Below, in pieces: positions 11,963 to 24,166 of a DNA stretch of 64,000 nucleotides. Source of the DNA: Tetragonia tetragonoides (Eukaryota > Streptophyta > Magnoliopsida > Caryophyllales > Aizoaceae); contig CM076150.1 in the NCBI GenBank assembly GCA_038025085.1, positions 4,826,501 through 4,890,500 on the forward strand. Direction: 5' to 3'. Positions within the stretch are counted from its first letter, which is position 1; each line of letters starts with the position of its first letter. The position numbers and the translations under genes were made by a program. The notes beneath the pieces are model-generated. The model did no database searches. It was not told the origin of the DNA and saw only the letters and a program-made list of their open reading frames with translations.

Positions 11963-13029
11963 AGAATATGGTTAGATTGACCTCTCTGGTCTTATTGTGA
12001 CCTGCAGTTGCATCATACCTGTAACTGGAAGGAAATGCAAATATGGCAGGTTATAAATTTTGTGTTCGCTATTTTCAAAGGTAATGTCACATATCTACAA
12101 CATACATGCTACTTTTTCACACGTTTTTGCGGTAATTTTATTTTATCATCGCTGTTATCTCTCAAAAATGGTAGGGAAAAAATTGGATTGAGTATCTCTA
12201 TCAACGAACCAAAGAATAGCAAAGTGAATTGAAAGTGATTCTACTACTTTACCAGAGTGAACCAACCAAGAAGGATAACTAGGTTCATTTCTTTCATTTT
12301 TCCTTTTCTAATATTAATTATTTATTGATCCTTTCCCTTGTTAGGTAACCAGAAGGAAATGCAAATATGACAGGTTATGAATTTTGTGTTTTGTGATAAC
12401 CTGTCTTTTGATTTTTCAGATTTGAGTGGAGCATCGGATTTTTGTTTGTCGAAGCAGGTCATATCATGTTGTATTGAAGAAGGATATCAATTTGGCCTAG
12501 TATTGTCTTTTGACAGAAATTATGATAGTAACATGTACATACTTTTGATTCAGTAGCTCACCGCCGTATAACTGGCATCCTTGCAATTTGCGAAAGGTAA
12601 TTGGTGTAGCCTATTCTGTATGATGTTTTTGTTGCATTCTTTACCCTGCAAATTACAAGTGAAAGCTGAGGGACTTGAGTGTATTTGATTGTTCAATTCT
12701 TCAGGCTAACATCACACTTCAATTCTCTTCATAATAACATCACATCTAAACTTTTTTGATAAATTTTCTATGCGATACAAATTAATAGTGTGCCAACCAC
12801 TTAAGTATTTCTTGATTCCTATTATTATGGTGGTCATACAAAGAAGGATCATCGTCATGTTATTCACTACACAAAAAGTTTGATTACATTGATCAACAAA
12901 CAAAAAATAACACAGAACCTGACTTACTAACTCAAGTCATATCCATCATCAATAAAGCTATCAATTGATTCAATAACTATCCCACCAAATCTTTATACAG
13001 AAAACACTTCACATTGTATATCTGATTAT
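11963..13029. other. BPG2 3' UTR and flank with a direct repeat
   Basis: No further gene. A segment of about 45 bp (around 12018-12065: GGAAATGCAAATATG then CAGGTTATAAATTTTGTGTT) recurs with few changes at about 12345-12391. Confidence 0.5.
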
Positions 13030-13172
13030 TTCCGTGCTAGCTTGTAGGCACCTTAAAGGGTGGGACAACTGACCAATTAATTTAAAGTTGCTCCATGCCC
13101 AAGGCAAGATTCGAACCCTCGACCTTGGTTAAGGATGAATGAGTCACTACCACTTAACCACAACTCCTTGGT
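13030..13172 (-). mobile_element. tRNA-derived SINE, fragment 1
   Basis: Read on the minus strand, GTGGTTAAGTGGTAGTG resembles an A box and about 40 bp further GGGTTCGAATC matches the RNA polymerase III B box. The gene-internal promoter without a tRNA fold marks a SINE. The sequence ...GGTCGAGGGTTCGAATC... is shared with the SINE at 44720-44915. No poly(A) tail or target duplication could be defined. Confidence 0.6.
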
Positions 13173-14671
13173 TATATCTATCCTGTGTTAACCACCAAAA
13201 AAAAAGCATTTACAGAATTACAGTATTACTATTTAAGCCAATTGACCCTACACTTTGAGGCCTACTCAATACAACGAGAAGAACAAAAGTTATTTTCCTT
13301 CGCTCACACCTCTTCTCCTTCACTATTGTTCTCATCGAATAGCCTCGCTATTCCATCTTTGCGATTCCCAATTCCATCTCTGAGTATACTATATGTAACT
13401 TTTGATTCTACATTTTTTTTTTTATGAGAATGTGTCGAAGACTATGTCATTATTGTTGACATTTATTTTTATGTTGTGTTTTAAGGCTCTGATCTTCTTA
13501 TGCAATATACTACTTGATGATTGTATATTAAGGTTTTGTATATCAATTTATTAAAATACTAAAATATATTTAAAACATTAAAAAAAATTATTTTGTACAA
13601 AACTAAAATTAATCTAATTTTTAGGTTGAAAAAAATTATAATTATCATGTCGCGTATCTTACTTTTTAAAATGTCGTATCGCGGTGTCACTATCGGTATC
13701 CGTATCGTTATCCATGCTTCCTAAATTACCACCGCTTGCACAATCAACGATGCACCATATCACTTAGTGCACCTTGAGCAAGGTTCACTTTCACCAAACT
13801 TAGCTTGGATGATATGGTGAATGCTAACCCTATCGCTCCTATAGTGCTTATTATATTTCCAGCTATATATAGAACTTCAAGAGAGGAAGTTGACTCCTCA
13901 AGCCCTATAGCAACAACTCAAATACCATTGTCATCAAGGTGCATGTCAAGATTGTTGAGATGTCGAGTTTGAGGTGGATATGCCTTGTAGGGGATGCAAC
14001 CTCTACATTAGGTGGTCGCTCTATAATATTAGTGTTGGATAGATCTAGTCTAACCAATTGATTCTTCAAAAACGATAGTGTTTGTGTCAATTTACACGCA
14101 ACTCCCTAACTTCTAGAGCGGTATATTATGTTATAGGAGTTGATATTATGTTATATTATTCTATATTCTGTATGGGTTTATTAATAGTCTCAGTCAGAAT
14201 TTCATGTATAATTTCTATTCATATATATTGAATTGTTCTCTTTATTAAGTGAACATTATAGTGACTATTATGTTTATTTTACAAAATTTTAAAAAAAAGT
14301 TTCATCGGTCAATTTGCATTGCTTTTATTCTATTAGCTTGGATATGCACTGTAGGGGAGACAATATCTTAATAAAAACTAGTAATAAAGATATGGGGTCA
14401 CCACAATTTACAATCCAATGATAACAAAATTACATAGTGGTACATATAAAGTTATTCAATTAAAACCTTGTAGGAAAGAAACCAGACTTTTACCACGGTG
14501 TCGAGAAAGCCCTTGTCAAGATGTAATCTGATTTAGGTGGTACACTATTGAAGTCAGTACAAATAAATAAAACATGTCCATGTTAACCCCATACTCATTG
14601 GTAGTAGCTGGATATAGATAGATGACCGATATTTCCATTACTACAACAATATTTGTAACGTTTACCAATGG
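13173..14671. other. Intergenic, no gene seen
   Basis: AT-rich, with only spurious short frames. A second cluster of CGTATC-like hexamers lies at 13655-13715, in the same orientation as the one at 7694-7755, and may be sub-terminal DNA of a decayed transposon. Confidence 0.4.
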
Positions 14672-15495
14672 TGTAACACCCCTGAATTCGCAAGTGACAC
14701 CGGAGAGGGCGCATACGCGTCATGCCGTCATGTCCCTTGACGGTTATGAGATCATAGGATGACTCAAGCCAAGTCATGATCCTTAGTGGGCGGTTACCCA
14801 CAATAAGGCATGCGCCAGCATGACTTGAAGTCAAGGCGTGGCATGCCCACGTCCATTGACAGTTGCGACGGTTATGGATTCTACCCGGCGGTTACTAGGA
14901 TCATGGGCATGACATGTCCCATGTCCAGTCAGTTGCTAGCGGTTATTTAAATGGCTCTAATGCGCTCTATCTTACAGGCGCACGTCGCAAACGGTTATGA
15001 GCTGACAAGACCCACGTCTAACATATTGGTGCCTAGTTAGCCACGTCCAACAGTTAAGCGCTCACTAGGCGCGCTCATTAGGCGCATAGTGAGGACACGT
15101 CCCTTAAGCGGTTGCCCCACATTGCCCATGATGCCTACAATCGTGCAATGATGCTAAAGGTGTTCAGCAGGTTCATAGGCTTGCCTATAAATAGTGCGAC
15201 AAGCCCTTGACATAGGGCATGAAGTGATATTTCACTAAGCGTGACATGCTTGTGAAGTATTCACCGTGCGACAGGAACGCATAAGACTCTCGAAGGATAG
15301 AGAGCCTCCGAGAGACTAACACTCACCCGACGTAAGCGTCTTCAATCCCTTGAGTGACCCTTAGCCCAAGTACCTCTCGATAGCCTTTGCCAAGTCGAGT
15401 TAAGCCTCTGTTGGCCCTTGTGAGCACACGTTCCTCTTCCTATTTCTCACCCCGTCTTCACCCATTGAGTACTGAGTTGGCTGGCCTAGTTCAGT
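14672..15495 (+). mobile_element. Gypsy-type LTR (solo or rearranged)
   Basis: It begins TGTAACACCCCTGAATTC, the usual start of plant Gypsy (Del/Tekay-type) LTRs, and is visibly more GC-rich than its surroundings. A TATA-like motif (CTATAAATAG) lies near 15186. No gag-pol follows; the sequence passes directly into hAT transposase DNA. Its last 450 bp or so are repeated at 17079-17515. The 3' border is approximate. Confidence 0.65.
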
Positions 15496-15496
15496 T

Positions 15497-15775
15497 AGAT
15501 ATTCATGTCTTTCTATGATGGCACGAGATCTTCTTACGGTTCCCGTGAGTATTGTAGCATCGGAGTCTGCTTTTGGTATTGGAGGTAAGACTATTTCTCC
15601 AGCTCGTAGTTGTTTGAAGCCAAAGATTCTGCAAGCCTTGGTTTGTCTTCAAGAATGGCGCCGTGCTGAGGATGATATGCCTATCGACTTAGAATTTGAT
15701 GCTAGCTCATGTGATGAGGCCACCGATGAGGACACTGATGAGGACGAGGAGGATGATGGAGGTCTTTTCTTATAG
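15497..15775 (+). pseudogene. hAT transposase, C-terminal dimerisation part
   Basis: The frame (ATG at 15515, though it is really an internal piece) reads MARDLLTVPVSIVASESAF then GIGGKTISPARSCLKPKILQ and ALVCLQEW, the conserved C-terminal hAT dimerisation motif. An acidic tail (CDEATDEDTDEDEEDDGG) ends at TAG 15773. The rest of the transposase is missing because the Gypsy LTR abuts directly upstream. Confidence 0.85.
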
Positions 15776-17078
15776 GTATTATCAGGTTTTAAAGACATCG
15801 ATTTGTTTATTTGCTTATGTCTGTCCCTTAATTACACGAATCCTGTAAATGCACAGCACCACCACCTTACATTTGTTTTGCCTGTAATGTTTAATATAGC
15901 TTTAACTATCTTCCATATACTGCACAACCAATCACAGACTTGCAGGTATAGGGATGACAGCCCTACTGGCAACCAACCAGTGCACCTGCTTCACATGAGT
16001 ATATGGCCTGTTGTTTATTAAAAGATGATGGTTGCTTAAACCAGCATCTTGCTTAAACCAGTATTACACTACCTCTTCAAATGGTGCAATCACTGATAAT
16101 GGTAACAGGCAACAACATCTGACCTTCTATATAAATTGCATGCACCACCAAATTAATCACACATTTTTTTTGCTTTTTGCATTACTTGATCCTCATTAAG
16201 CTTGAGGATACTTACTACTGCATTATCTCAGGAAAAAGTCTGACTGAAGATCTTATTATTGTAAGTTCTAGCAATTTAAGAAAGAATCACTACATACCAG
16301 AGTTATGGTGAGAGATTCTGAATTGGTTTTCCGTTTTAGAACTGAAACAGCATTGTTTCTTCAGGGAAATATGTTTATGCTCTCAATTTATGAGCTGTCA
16401 AGATCCAAACTTTGGCTCCCTTAGTTTGTGTAATGCCGGTTCTTTTGCCAAATAATCTGTAAACATTGTTCAACGAAACTTGCTCTTGATTCTGTCGTTT
16501 ATTTGGTATCTCTGAATTGTTTTTGGAGGTCTCATATAACAAACTGGTGTTTCTTGCAGGTGCTGGTCATGCCAATCTAAATGACACATGGTCGGATATG
16601 GTCTTAGCCAATAGTTGCAGCAACTTGTCTGGACATTATGTAAGTTGTGAGTAGGAGATGACTGTAATTAGATGCCATAGGATGATGTAGAATGTAGTTG
16701 AAGCCACAGCTCAGAGTGGAATTTGCTGTTTGTTTTGTTGTAAGCAGCTGGACTGTAATGTAATTTATGACTTGTTGGAATGTGGTGATTTATTCCCAAC
16801 TACAGTACATGGAAATGATCATTTTGAGAAGATCCTAAAATTGTTCCCAATTATGGGGTACATTATTCTTCTTGTCACTGAAATACTACAAATCGTTATC
16901 CAGGTTAAGGTGCACGTTCCATAAACTAGGCCTGCAAGCATAGTTTTCCAGCAAAAAAAAAAAAAAAAAAAGAAGGCCAGAATGGGCTGACCGACCCATG
17001 ACCCGGCCCGGCCCGTTTAAGATTTGGCCTGACCCAACCCATTTATTAAATGGGCCGGCCCGGCCCGTTGCCCAAGTC
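15776..17078 (+). mobile_element. 3' untranslated and terminal region of the hAT element
   Basis: Non-coding. It has a good splice acceptor (TTTCTTGCAG at 16559) and a poly(A) run at 16952-16970. Then come GC-rich sub-terminal repeats with repeated GGCCCGGCCCG, ending CCCAAGTCTA near 17078. Alternating GGGCCG/CGGCCC sub-terminal repeats are typical of hAT ends. Attribution to the transposase fragment upstream rests on adjacency. Confidence 0.5.
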
Positions 17079-17515
17079 TAGCCACGTCCAACAGGTAAGC
17101 GCTCACTAGGCGCATACTGAGGAGACGTCTCTTAAGCGGTTGCCCCCGTTGCCCAGGATGCCTACGATCGTGCAATGATCCTAAAGGTGTTCAGCAAGTT
17201 CATAGGCTTGCCTACAAATAGTGCGACAAGCCCTTGACACAAGGCATGAAGTGATATTTCACTAAGTGTGACATGCTTGTGAAGTATTCACCGTGCGACA
17301 GGGACGCATAAGACTCTCGAAGGATAGAGAGCCTCCGAGAGACAAACACTCACCCGACGTAAGCGTCTTCAATCCCTTGAGTGACCCTTAGCCTGAGTAC
17401 CTCTCGATAGCTTGTGCCAAGTCGGGTTAAGCCTCTGTTGGCCCTTGTGAGCACACGTTCCTCTTCCTATCTCTCACCCCGTCTTCACCCATTGAGTAAT
17501 GAGTTGGCTGGCCTC
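17079..17515 (+). mobile_element. Second copy of the Gypsy-type LTR, 5'-truncated
   Basis: From GCCACGTCCAAC to TGAGTTGGCTGGCCT it repeats the last part of the LTR at 14672-15495 in the same orientation with scattered substitutions and small indels. The first half of the LTR is lacking at this copy. Confidence 0.8.
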
Positions 17516-17626
17516 GTTACTAATCCCGCTAGGCGCCATCACAAGGAGAAATCCCGCTTTGTCCCAAGGCGAAAAATTTCGCCCTGTGACATATACGGTT
17601 TGCACCGGCGCATTCTTAGTTACTAA

Positions 17627-19440
17627 TCTTTCTATAATCTCTTGACCTTATGGTCTCAATCTTTGTTGTGGCTAGTTTTAGATCTCGTGCTTTTGTAGTG
17701 TGAGCCACAAGTACAAAGCATGGTAAATTCTGCAGTTAAGAGTGAGAGACTTCCAAGCGTGAATTTCCTCTTATAGTTTGCTGTTTGAGGTTTTGGTTCA
17801 CTGTTGTAGGGGTTTTTAAGGCTTGCAACTACAAGGGTTTATTTGATGTTGATCATTTATGATTTTGATGGATCGAATTCGAGGCTATACAACTGTTGTG
17901 TGTGCTAGACTCGGGCTTATGCAGTTGCCAGCCTGGTAGGCATCAATATGTACTAGGAGGAAATGAGAGGGAGTATCTTATGTTGTTTCTTCTGAAAGTT
18001 GTGAATTGTCTCTCAGGGTTTTTTTCTTGTAGGAAAATGAGAGTTGGTTGCCCTGCTTCAGATCATGTTGGGTTTTTTTATTGAGGCATATTGTTGAAGT
18101 TGGAGGGCTGACATTTTTTTCTTGTCATGTTCTCCTTAAGTTAAACAATGATAAGTATTAATATCTGTTAGGTCTGCTTCTCCCGAAGGAAAGTGGAAGT
18201 TGGTCACATTGCTTCAGCTCATGTTAATCTTTTGGTTAGACATATCTATTACATTGTTAGCTACAAAAGTTGTTGCCTTTCTCTGAGCTTATTTCCAATT
18301 CTCCCGTTTCTTCCCATATATTGTTTCTTTACTGTACTCTGTAATTGTTGCTTGTTTCTACAGTTGGGTTGTTTGAGTACACATTTCTTTGTGCTTATTT
18401 GAGTTGAAATGGGTGTTGCCCAGATTCTCTATATGGTCGATCTTCTTTTTGTTACGACTTTGTTGTAGTCAAATCTACTACAGTTTTTTTTTTTTTAAAT
18501 AAATTTAGTCAATTGTGATGTTCGTGAATGAAGTGTTTGATCCAGGAATTGACCTGACCATTTTAATTTGTAAATATCCTCTTAGCTTGATATCTAGGAT
18601 GGAATTGGGTTTCGAGTTGTCGTTGATATGTTTGCATTTTTTTGCAGATGATAGGACTAGAGGCATTGTTGCAGATGTTTCCTGCTTTGGTTATAGACTT
18701 ATAGTGGGTTTACTTTCTCTTAGACCTTTTAATTTTGGTTACTTTTAAGATAATTGGTTGGGACCCTTTTGGTTTGCATTGACGTTTTGTTAATTATTGA
18801 TTTGTCTATAATCTGTTGGCATTATGGTTTCAATCTTTGCCATGACCAGTTTTAAATATGTCTCATGCTTTTACAATGTGCATTACAGTGCACAGTTCTG
18901 TAGTTAAGAGTAAGGAACTCTTTAAACCTTGTAGCGGTTGCATGGATGTTCTCTTAGTTTGATGTTTGAGTTGGTCGCCCCCTCCTTTAGTGTGTATTGA
19001 GAATGTTGATCATGTGTTGAAGCATATTGTTAGAGTTCGTGGACATGACCGCATCAGTGTGTATTGAGAATGTTTTCTTCGCAATGGGAGACAATTCTTG
19101 TTTTGTTTCTCCTTTGCTTAAACTAAGATGGTGTGAATATTGCTTAGCTTGCTTGTCTAGTTATCTAACGGTTAGGTATATTATATCTATTACATTGTTA
19201 ACTAACAAAATTGTTGCCTTTTTTATGAGATTTATTTCTATTTGTTTTCATAAATTGTATCCTTATTGTACGGGGGTAATTTTTGCTTCTTTCTGCAGTT
19301 CAGTACTTAAGTCCACCTTTCTTTGAGTTTATTTCGAGCTGTATGGGTCATTCTCATTTTCTGTTTATGGTCGATGGACTTTTCTGTTTAGGACTTGCTC
19401 TTAGCTACAACGAGTTCTTTTTTCAATTAGTTGCGATGTT
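17627..19440. repeat. Old tandem segmental duplication
   Basis: Two diverged copies in the same orientation, about 17627-18480 and 18793-19440. Shared landmarks in order: TCTATAATCTNTTG, a TTATGGT/CAATCTTTG block, GCAGTTAAGAGT versus GTAGTTAAGAGT, TCTATTACATTGTTA, AAAATTGTTGCC versus AAAGTTGTTGCC, and a TATGGTCGAT block near the end. No open frame of note is conserved between the copies. Their nature is unknown. Confidence 0.65.
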
Positions 19441-22180
19441 TTTGAAGTGTTTGTTCCAGTAGTTGATTAGGGGATTGGTGATCTTCTGTTTTCATTGTCG
19501 TGATCGAATTTGGGTGAGATTGGTAATTCCACCACTTAGGAGTTTTCCATTGAAATTGCTTCTCGCTTGGTGACGGTTTTTTTATCCCTGTTTCGCAATT
19601 AATTTGGTTAGGCTTACATTAATCTTTGCATAAGGCAATTGGCTAGTGCATTGATTTTAATTCTGATTAATTGTGAATGTACCTAGTGGATAAATTTATA
19701 GGAATATTGTACTGATGATTATGTAATTAAACATTCGTATTATTTGAGCTTCATTTCATTTTAGTTCGATGCTAGAATGTTTCTACTGCATCACTGAGAT
19801 ACAGATAGTTATGGTTATATTCTGTTTGCAAACTTCTATTTTTGGTGACAATTGGTTGTATGGTGTTTTGAGTTATGCACGAAAGTAATCAAAGGCTTCT
19901 GGGGTAATGATTCTTTGTTTTGTATATCACGAATTTATTGAATCATTACTAGGTTGTCATCTTCTTCGTGATATTATTCCCGAATTGGTTGTATGGTGTT
20001 TTGAGTTATTCCCGAATTGGTTGTATGATGTTTTAAATTATGTGCGAAGATTGTTTTGTAATATCACGATTATTAGCCTTATATTAACAAACTTGAGAAT
20101 ACTCTATTATAAGGTTTTTCTATCATAGATTATCATAGTAGACAATGGCTCGAAATGAAATAAGTACATCAAATAATTATTGAATCATTACTACAAAACA
20201 ACAAATTTATTGAAATATTGTCCCATGGAATGTGTCACTCCCCCCATAATAACCTTGATGACTACTAGATTGTCATCTTCTTTGTGATATTATTCCTAAA
20301 TTTTGGACTACCCGAACACCTTCTCTAAGACATGTTGCCTCTGCTAGGAAAGTAAAACTGATACCTCATTACTTTGCCCCTAATTTAATCATCTCATTAT
20401 GCTTGTCACAAATGCTAAATTGTAAAGAAGCAATAACACCACGAGATGTTTCAACCCATCAAAATTTAATTTGACATAATTCTATCAAGCAGGTTGGAGA
20501 AAAGGGGGAAAAAAAAACATTTTCTCTCAAAATATTCTTTGTTTTTATTCTTGGATCAAAATCCATCCTCGTCTATTAATACCATTCTAAGAAAACAACT
20601 TCCAATAGTACATTGACATTATTTATGATCGATTTGTGACTACATTGGCACATTCCACTTTCATAACTTTATATACATGTTAAAAAAGAATTAGGTTGCA
20701 AGGAACACATTCAAAGCTTGTATTTCACAACTATCAAATAAAGATTGAAAAGCCAGATTTCATCAGGCGAAAGTTAACCAAATCTCTTAATTGAAATTTT
20801 TTCAAAGGTTGCCATAACAATATGCACTGATTTTTTTGCTACGCCGACAATATGCACTGATGCTTACACATACATTAACAAATAAGAGGAAAAAGAAATT
20901 GGAATGATGAAGTAATCACCAATACCATTACCATCTGATTTTGCTTGTCTGAAACATACAAATAGTTTGCCCACATTTTCAAATATATATGTAATTTGAT
21001 CCGAAATATATATGTAAGAAATAAACTTCAAGCTTCAATCTAATCCAACAATTAATCCATTTGGTAAAATTATCTATATCGGTGAAGTTGTGACTAAACA
21101 CCACAGGAATAAGAAAGGAAGAAAACTATGGTTGGTTTCTTCATTGTTTACCACTAATCACAATACGGGACGAGAATCAGAGAAGAAGTTAGCTGTGCAA
21201 CTAAGTTATTTCTTGTTTGCTCCTTCCCTTTGATGACTGTGCACTTCCAATAACTTCAGGCTTCAGTTCAGCAAAATAATCCTCAGGAAAGCATATGTGC
21301 ACAAACACAAGATGGAGGCTTTCTCATTCTCCCAGTACGCACAGAATTCCCCAGAGGTAATACTTGCACCTAATTCTGAACAATAGATGTACCAATAAGC
21401 GTCAAGGAATCACTGCTCGGAATACTTGTAAAAGATTCATTTTAGCTTAGCAACAACACCCATACATCTGAAGATCTGTTCTAAATGGTACAGAGCTAAA
21501 GCTACACAAAATTATGTACGTGTACGCTGGGGTGAGCACTAAGTTTATAATAATTGATACACAATAACAATCACTAATAATAGAACCAGGAAACTCACTT
21601 TGTGAATTCAGGGGCAGTAATTCGGATAGATAGACCAGCAGCTCACATGATGCCCAATTGTTCTTTCTAGATGGATTTTAGAAGGGAAGCATACTCCCTT
21701 TGGGACCTTTGACCACGAAGTTTCTTAGGATGTACTGCAATTCTAGTTAGCTTCAAACAACACTCAATGGAGAAAGCGGGAGAACAAACGTCTCAGCACA
21801 ATCTTGTAGGTTAGGGCCATCTGCCTTACATATATCAGACCCCAATAAGCTGTGGATCCCCTTGAACATGTTTCAAGGATATGCATGCTTTTGTACAGAC
21901 CTTGGCTGCACAATGAGCCGTCAACTCAACACATAGTCAGAGCTCATCTGGTAAATGAGGGACATCAAAGGAACCTGCAGCTATTATCTTCTATGGTAGG
22001 CCCACCTCTCTGCTTAGAAAATACCTTGTCTTCCTCAATCCTGAAAACTTATGCCTGCGGCCATTATCTTCATCACAACCACAAAATTAAGAACAAAAGA
22101 CAGGCTGCTGCCTCAAGTTTTTTGATTTAGTGGAGCTCAGTACTTTTGCCTGATAGTAGGCAACAAATTTGTAAACGCTT
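19441..22180. other. Intergenic and PPR 3' flank
   Basis: No gene recognised. Short local repeats occur: a segment around 19853-19877 recurs near 19985-20035 (TTGGTTGTATGGTGTTTTGA), and a segment around 19950-19985 recurs with changes at 20264-20295. The last kilobase may hold the 3' UTR of the PPR gene. Confidence 0.4.
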
Positions 22181-24166
22181 TCATGCGTTCAAGCCCGCCC
22201 AATTCTTGAAAGCAATTAGGGCTTCCATTTTTCTGAAGTTTCTTCTTCTCAACTTAGATATCTTAAGTTTCTTGTGGGTCTCCATGAATGCTTGCTTGTA
22301 CCTCCACTTATCCACAAAAATCTTCATCTCCTGAGACTTGTCCACTACTTGCATCACAGCATCAAAGAAACCTCCTTTTACCAAAGCATAAACGAAAGCA
22401 TCGATCAAACTATGACTTAACCTAAACCCTCTTGAGTCATCAGTTGAGGCTCGCTTTTTAACCTCAATCCATAGCATCAAAACACTGAAATATTTTTCTG
22501 CAGATACATAACCATTGATCAAGGACAAATATGTCTGCTCAGTAGCATCAAATTGCAGAAAGACCATCCTCCTATAAGTTCTCCTAGCATCTTCTAACCG
22601 ACCAGCCTTGCAGAAAGCATGTATAATGGAATTCCAGTCATGTGTTCCCACTTCAATGCGAGGATCCCCCACAACCTCATCCAAGAAGGCTGCCATCAAT
22701 TCAGGACGATTATTTTCTGTTAAAGCAGTCATTATAGTGAGGTAACTTCCTTTCAGTTCTGATATTCTTGCATCCCTCATGTCTCTATATAAAGAAAAAG
22801 CAGATCGGAAATCCTGGCTTGACATAGATGCTTCTATTAATGCATCATAACAGCTAGCATCCAGTTGGAGGCCAGAACTGCTAATTTCTGCAACCAGTTG
22901 AGCAGCTTCAGCTGTTCTCTGCTCTTTACAGTAGGCCCTCAAGATTGACAAATAGACACCAAGTCCAACCGCAGCACCTCGACCTTTCATCTCAGCTAAT
23001 ATATTATGAGCCTTACCCAACATCCCTAGGTTAACACAAGCATTAACAATGCCAAACCCAGTAGACCTCTCCGCTATTACAGTTTCCGGTTCCAATGATT
23101 GAGCTTCAACAATCAATGCAGCTAAATCCTTGACATTTCCATGTTTTAGAAAACCATTCAGCACTTCGCAGTAAGTTTCTTCACTGAAGTGTGAACCCTC
23201 CGAGTCCCCCTCCTTCAAGCTCCGCAAGACCGTCTTAGAGACTGATTCAACACTGCCTGACTTGACATATCCCCGAATCAAGCTACTCAAGAACGTCACT
23301 TTGTTCGAAAATACAAACCCACGCATCAAATTCTCCAACTCCATTATCTTCGACTCGAGACCCTTTAACGCATACAAATACCCAAGCAACCCCAAAGTCG
23401 TCTCATCTGGCCTAACACCCAAAAGGGTCATCAACTCAATAACCCTCTCGGCTTCACTCACCGATTCAAGAGCATAAGAACACCCCTCCAAAGCAGCATT
23501 ACAAGCACTCACATCAGGCTTCATAAGTTCCAACTTCTCATCTAACGCAATCCTACAATTCTCATGAAAAACACCCAAGTATGCAACAAAGCTACCATTT
23601 TTCCTACTGATCTCAACAAGCAGAGGACCCCACACATCAAAAGGAACAAAAAACCTATTCTTGAACATACATTTGACCAGAGCAAAAGCAGGCGCAGCAG
23701 TATTAGCAACCGCCATAGAAGCCAACACCGTCTTCAAAGATTCATATTCCAACAAGTTTGGATTTTTCTCAATCAAATAAACAACAGAAGCAAAAGCCCT
23801 CTTGAGATTGTGAACATTACTGACAGAGGACAAGTGGGTAATTAGCGAATTGGTGAGGGACTTGCTTGGGAACGACGAACCGTTGGTTAGAGACTTGAAT
23901 GACTTCCAAGCTTCATCGGTGTTCGACGAGGATAGAGAATTTTGAAGGGTAGTTTCAAGATTGGTCTTGTGTTCTAAGCTCAACGGCGTGTTAGGGGCTT
24001 TTTCCAAATTCTGGGAAGGTGGTTTTGCTGTGGTTGGTTTGAGAGAGAAAAGAGAGGGTTGAAGGAATGAGTAAAGTGAAGGTGGGGTTTCTGGAGGAGA
24101 AGGAGAGGATGAGAAGGGTCTGTTTGGTGGTCGTGAGAAGATAGGGAAAACCTTTCTTCTCCACAT
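22181..24166 (-). CDS. P-class pentatricopeptide repeat protein, organellar
   Basis: An intronless frame of 661 codons, typical of plant PPR genes. The start (MWRRKVFPIFSRPPNRPFSS) is basic, rich in Ser and Pro and free of acidic residues, fitting a mitochondrial presequence. From about residue 220 to 600 the protein is a run of helical 35-residue repeats (for example NSIIHAFCKAGRLEDARRTYRRM, YLSILRAYCKEQRTAEAAQLV, YDALIEASMSSQDFRSAFSLYRDM), roughly eight or nine in number. There are no E, DYW or SMR domains. The basic C-terminus ends ...ALIAFKNWAGLNA. P-class PPR proteins bind organellar RNA and stabilise or process transcripts. The overall look recalls the At1g69290-like group, but the target RNA cannot be inferred. 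An upstream, possibly spliced leader is discussed in a separate entry. Confidence 0.9.
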   Translation of the reverse strand: MWRRKVFPIFSRPPNRPFSSSPSPPETPPSLYSFLQPSLFSLKPTTAKPPSQNLEKAPNTPLSLEHKTNLETTLQNSLSSSNTDEAWKSFKSLTNGSSFPSKSLTNSLITHLSSVSNVHNLKRAFASVVYLIEKNPNLLEYESLKTVLASMAVANTAAPAFALVKCMFKNRFFVPFDVWGPLLVEISRKNGSFVAYLGVFHENCRIALDEKLELMKPDVSACNAALEGCSYALESVSEAERVIELMTLLGVRPDETTLGLLGYLYALKGLESKIMELENLMRGFVFSNKVTFLSSLIRGYVKSGSVESVSKTVLRSLKEGDSEGSHFSEETYCEVLNGFLKHGNVKDLAALIVEAQSLEPETVIAERSTGFGIVNACVNLGMLGKAHNILAEMKGRGAAVGLGVYLSILRAYCKEQRTAEAAQLVAEISSSGLQLDASCYDALIEASMSSQDFRSAFSLYRDMRDARISELKGSYLTIMTALTENNRPELMAAFLDEVVGDPRIEVGTHDWNSIIHAFCKAGRLEDARRTYRRMVFLQFDATEQTYLSLINGYVSAEKYFSVLMLWIEVKKRASTDDSRGFRLSHSLIDAFVYALVKGGFFDAVMQVVDKSQEMKIFVDKWRYKQAFMETHKKLKISKLRRRNFRKMEALIAFKNWAGLNA

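Noticed and set aside
13090..13170. Possible tRNA gene (B-box GGTTCGAATC)
   Set aside because: No cloverleaf or acceptor stem. The same sequence is part of a SINE found again at 44720-44915.
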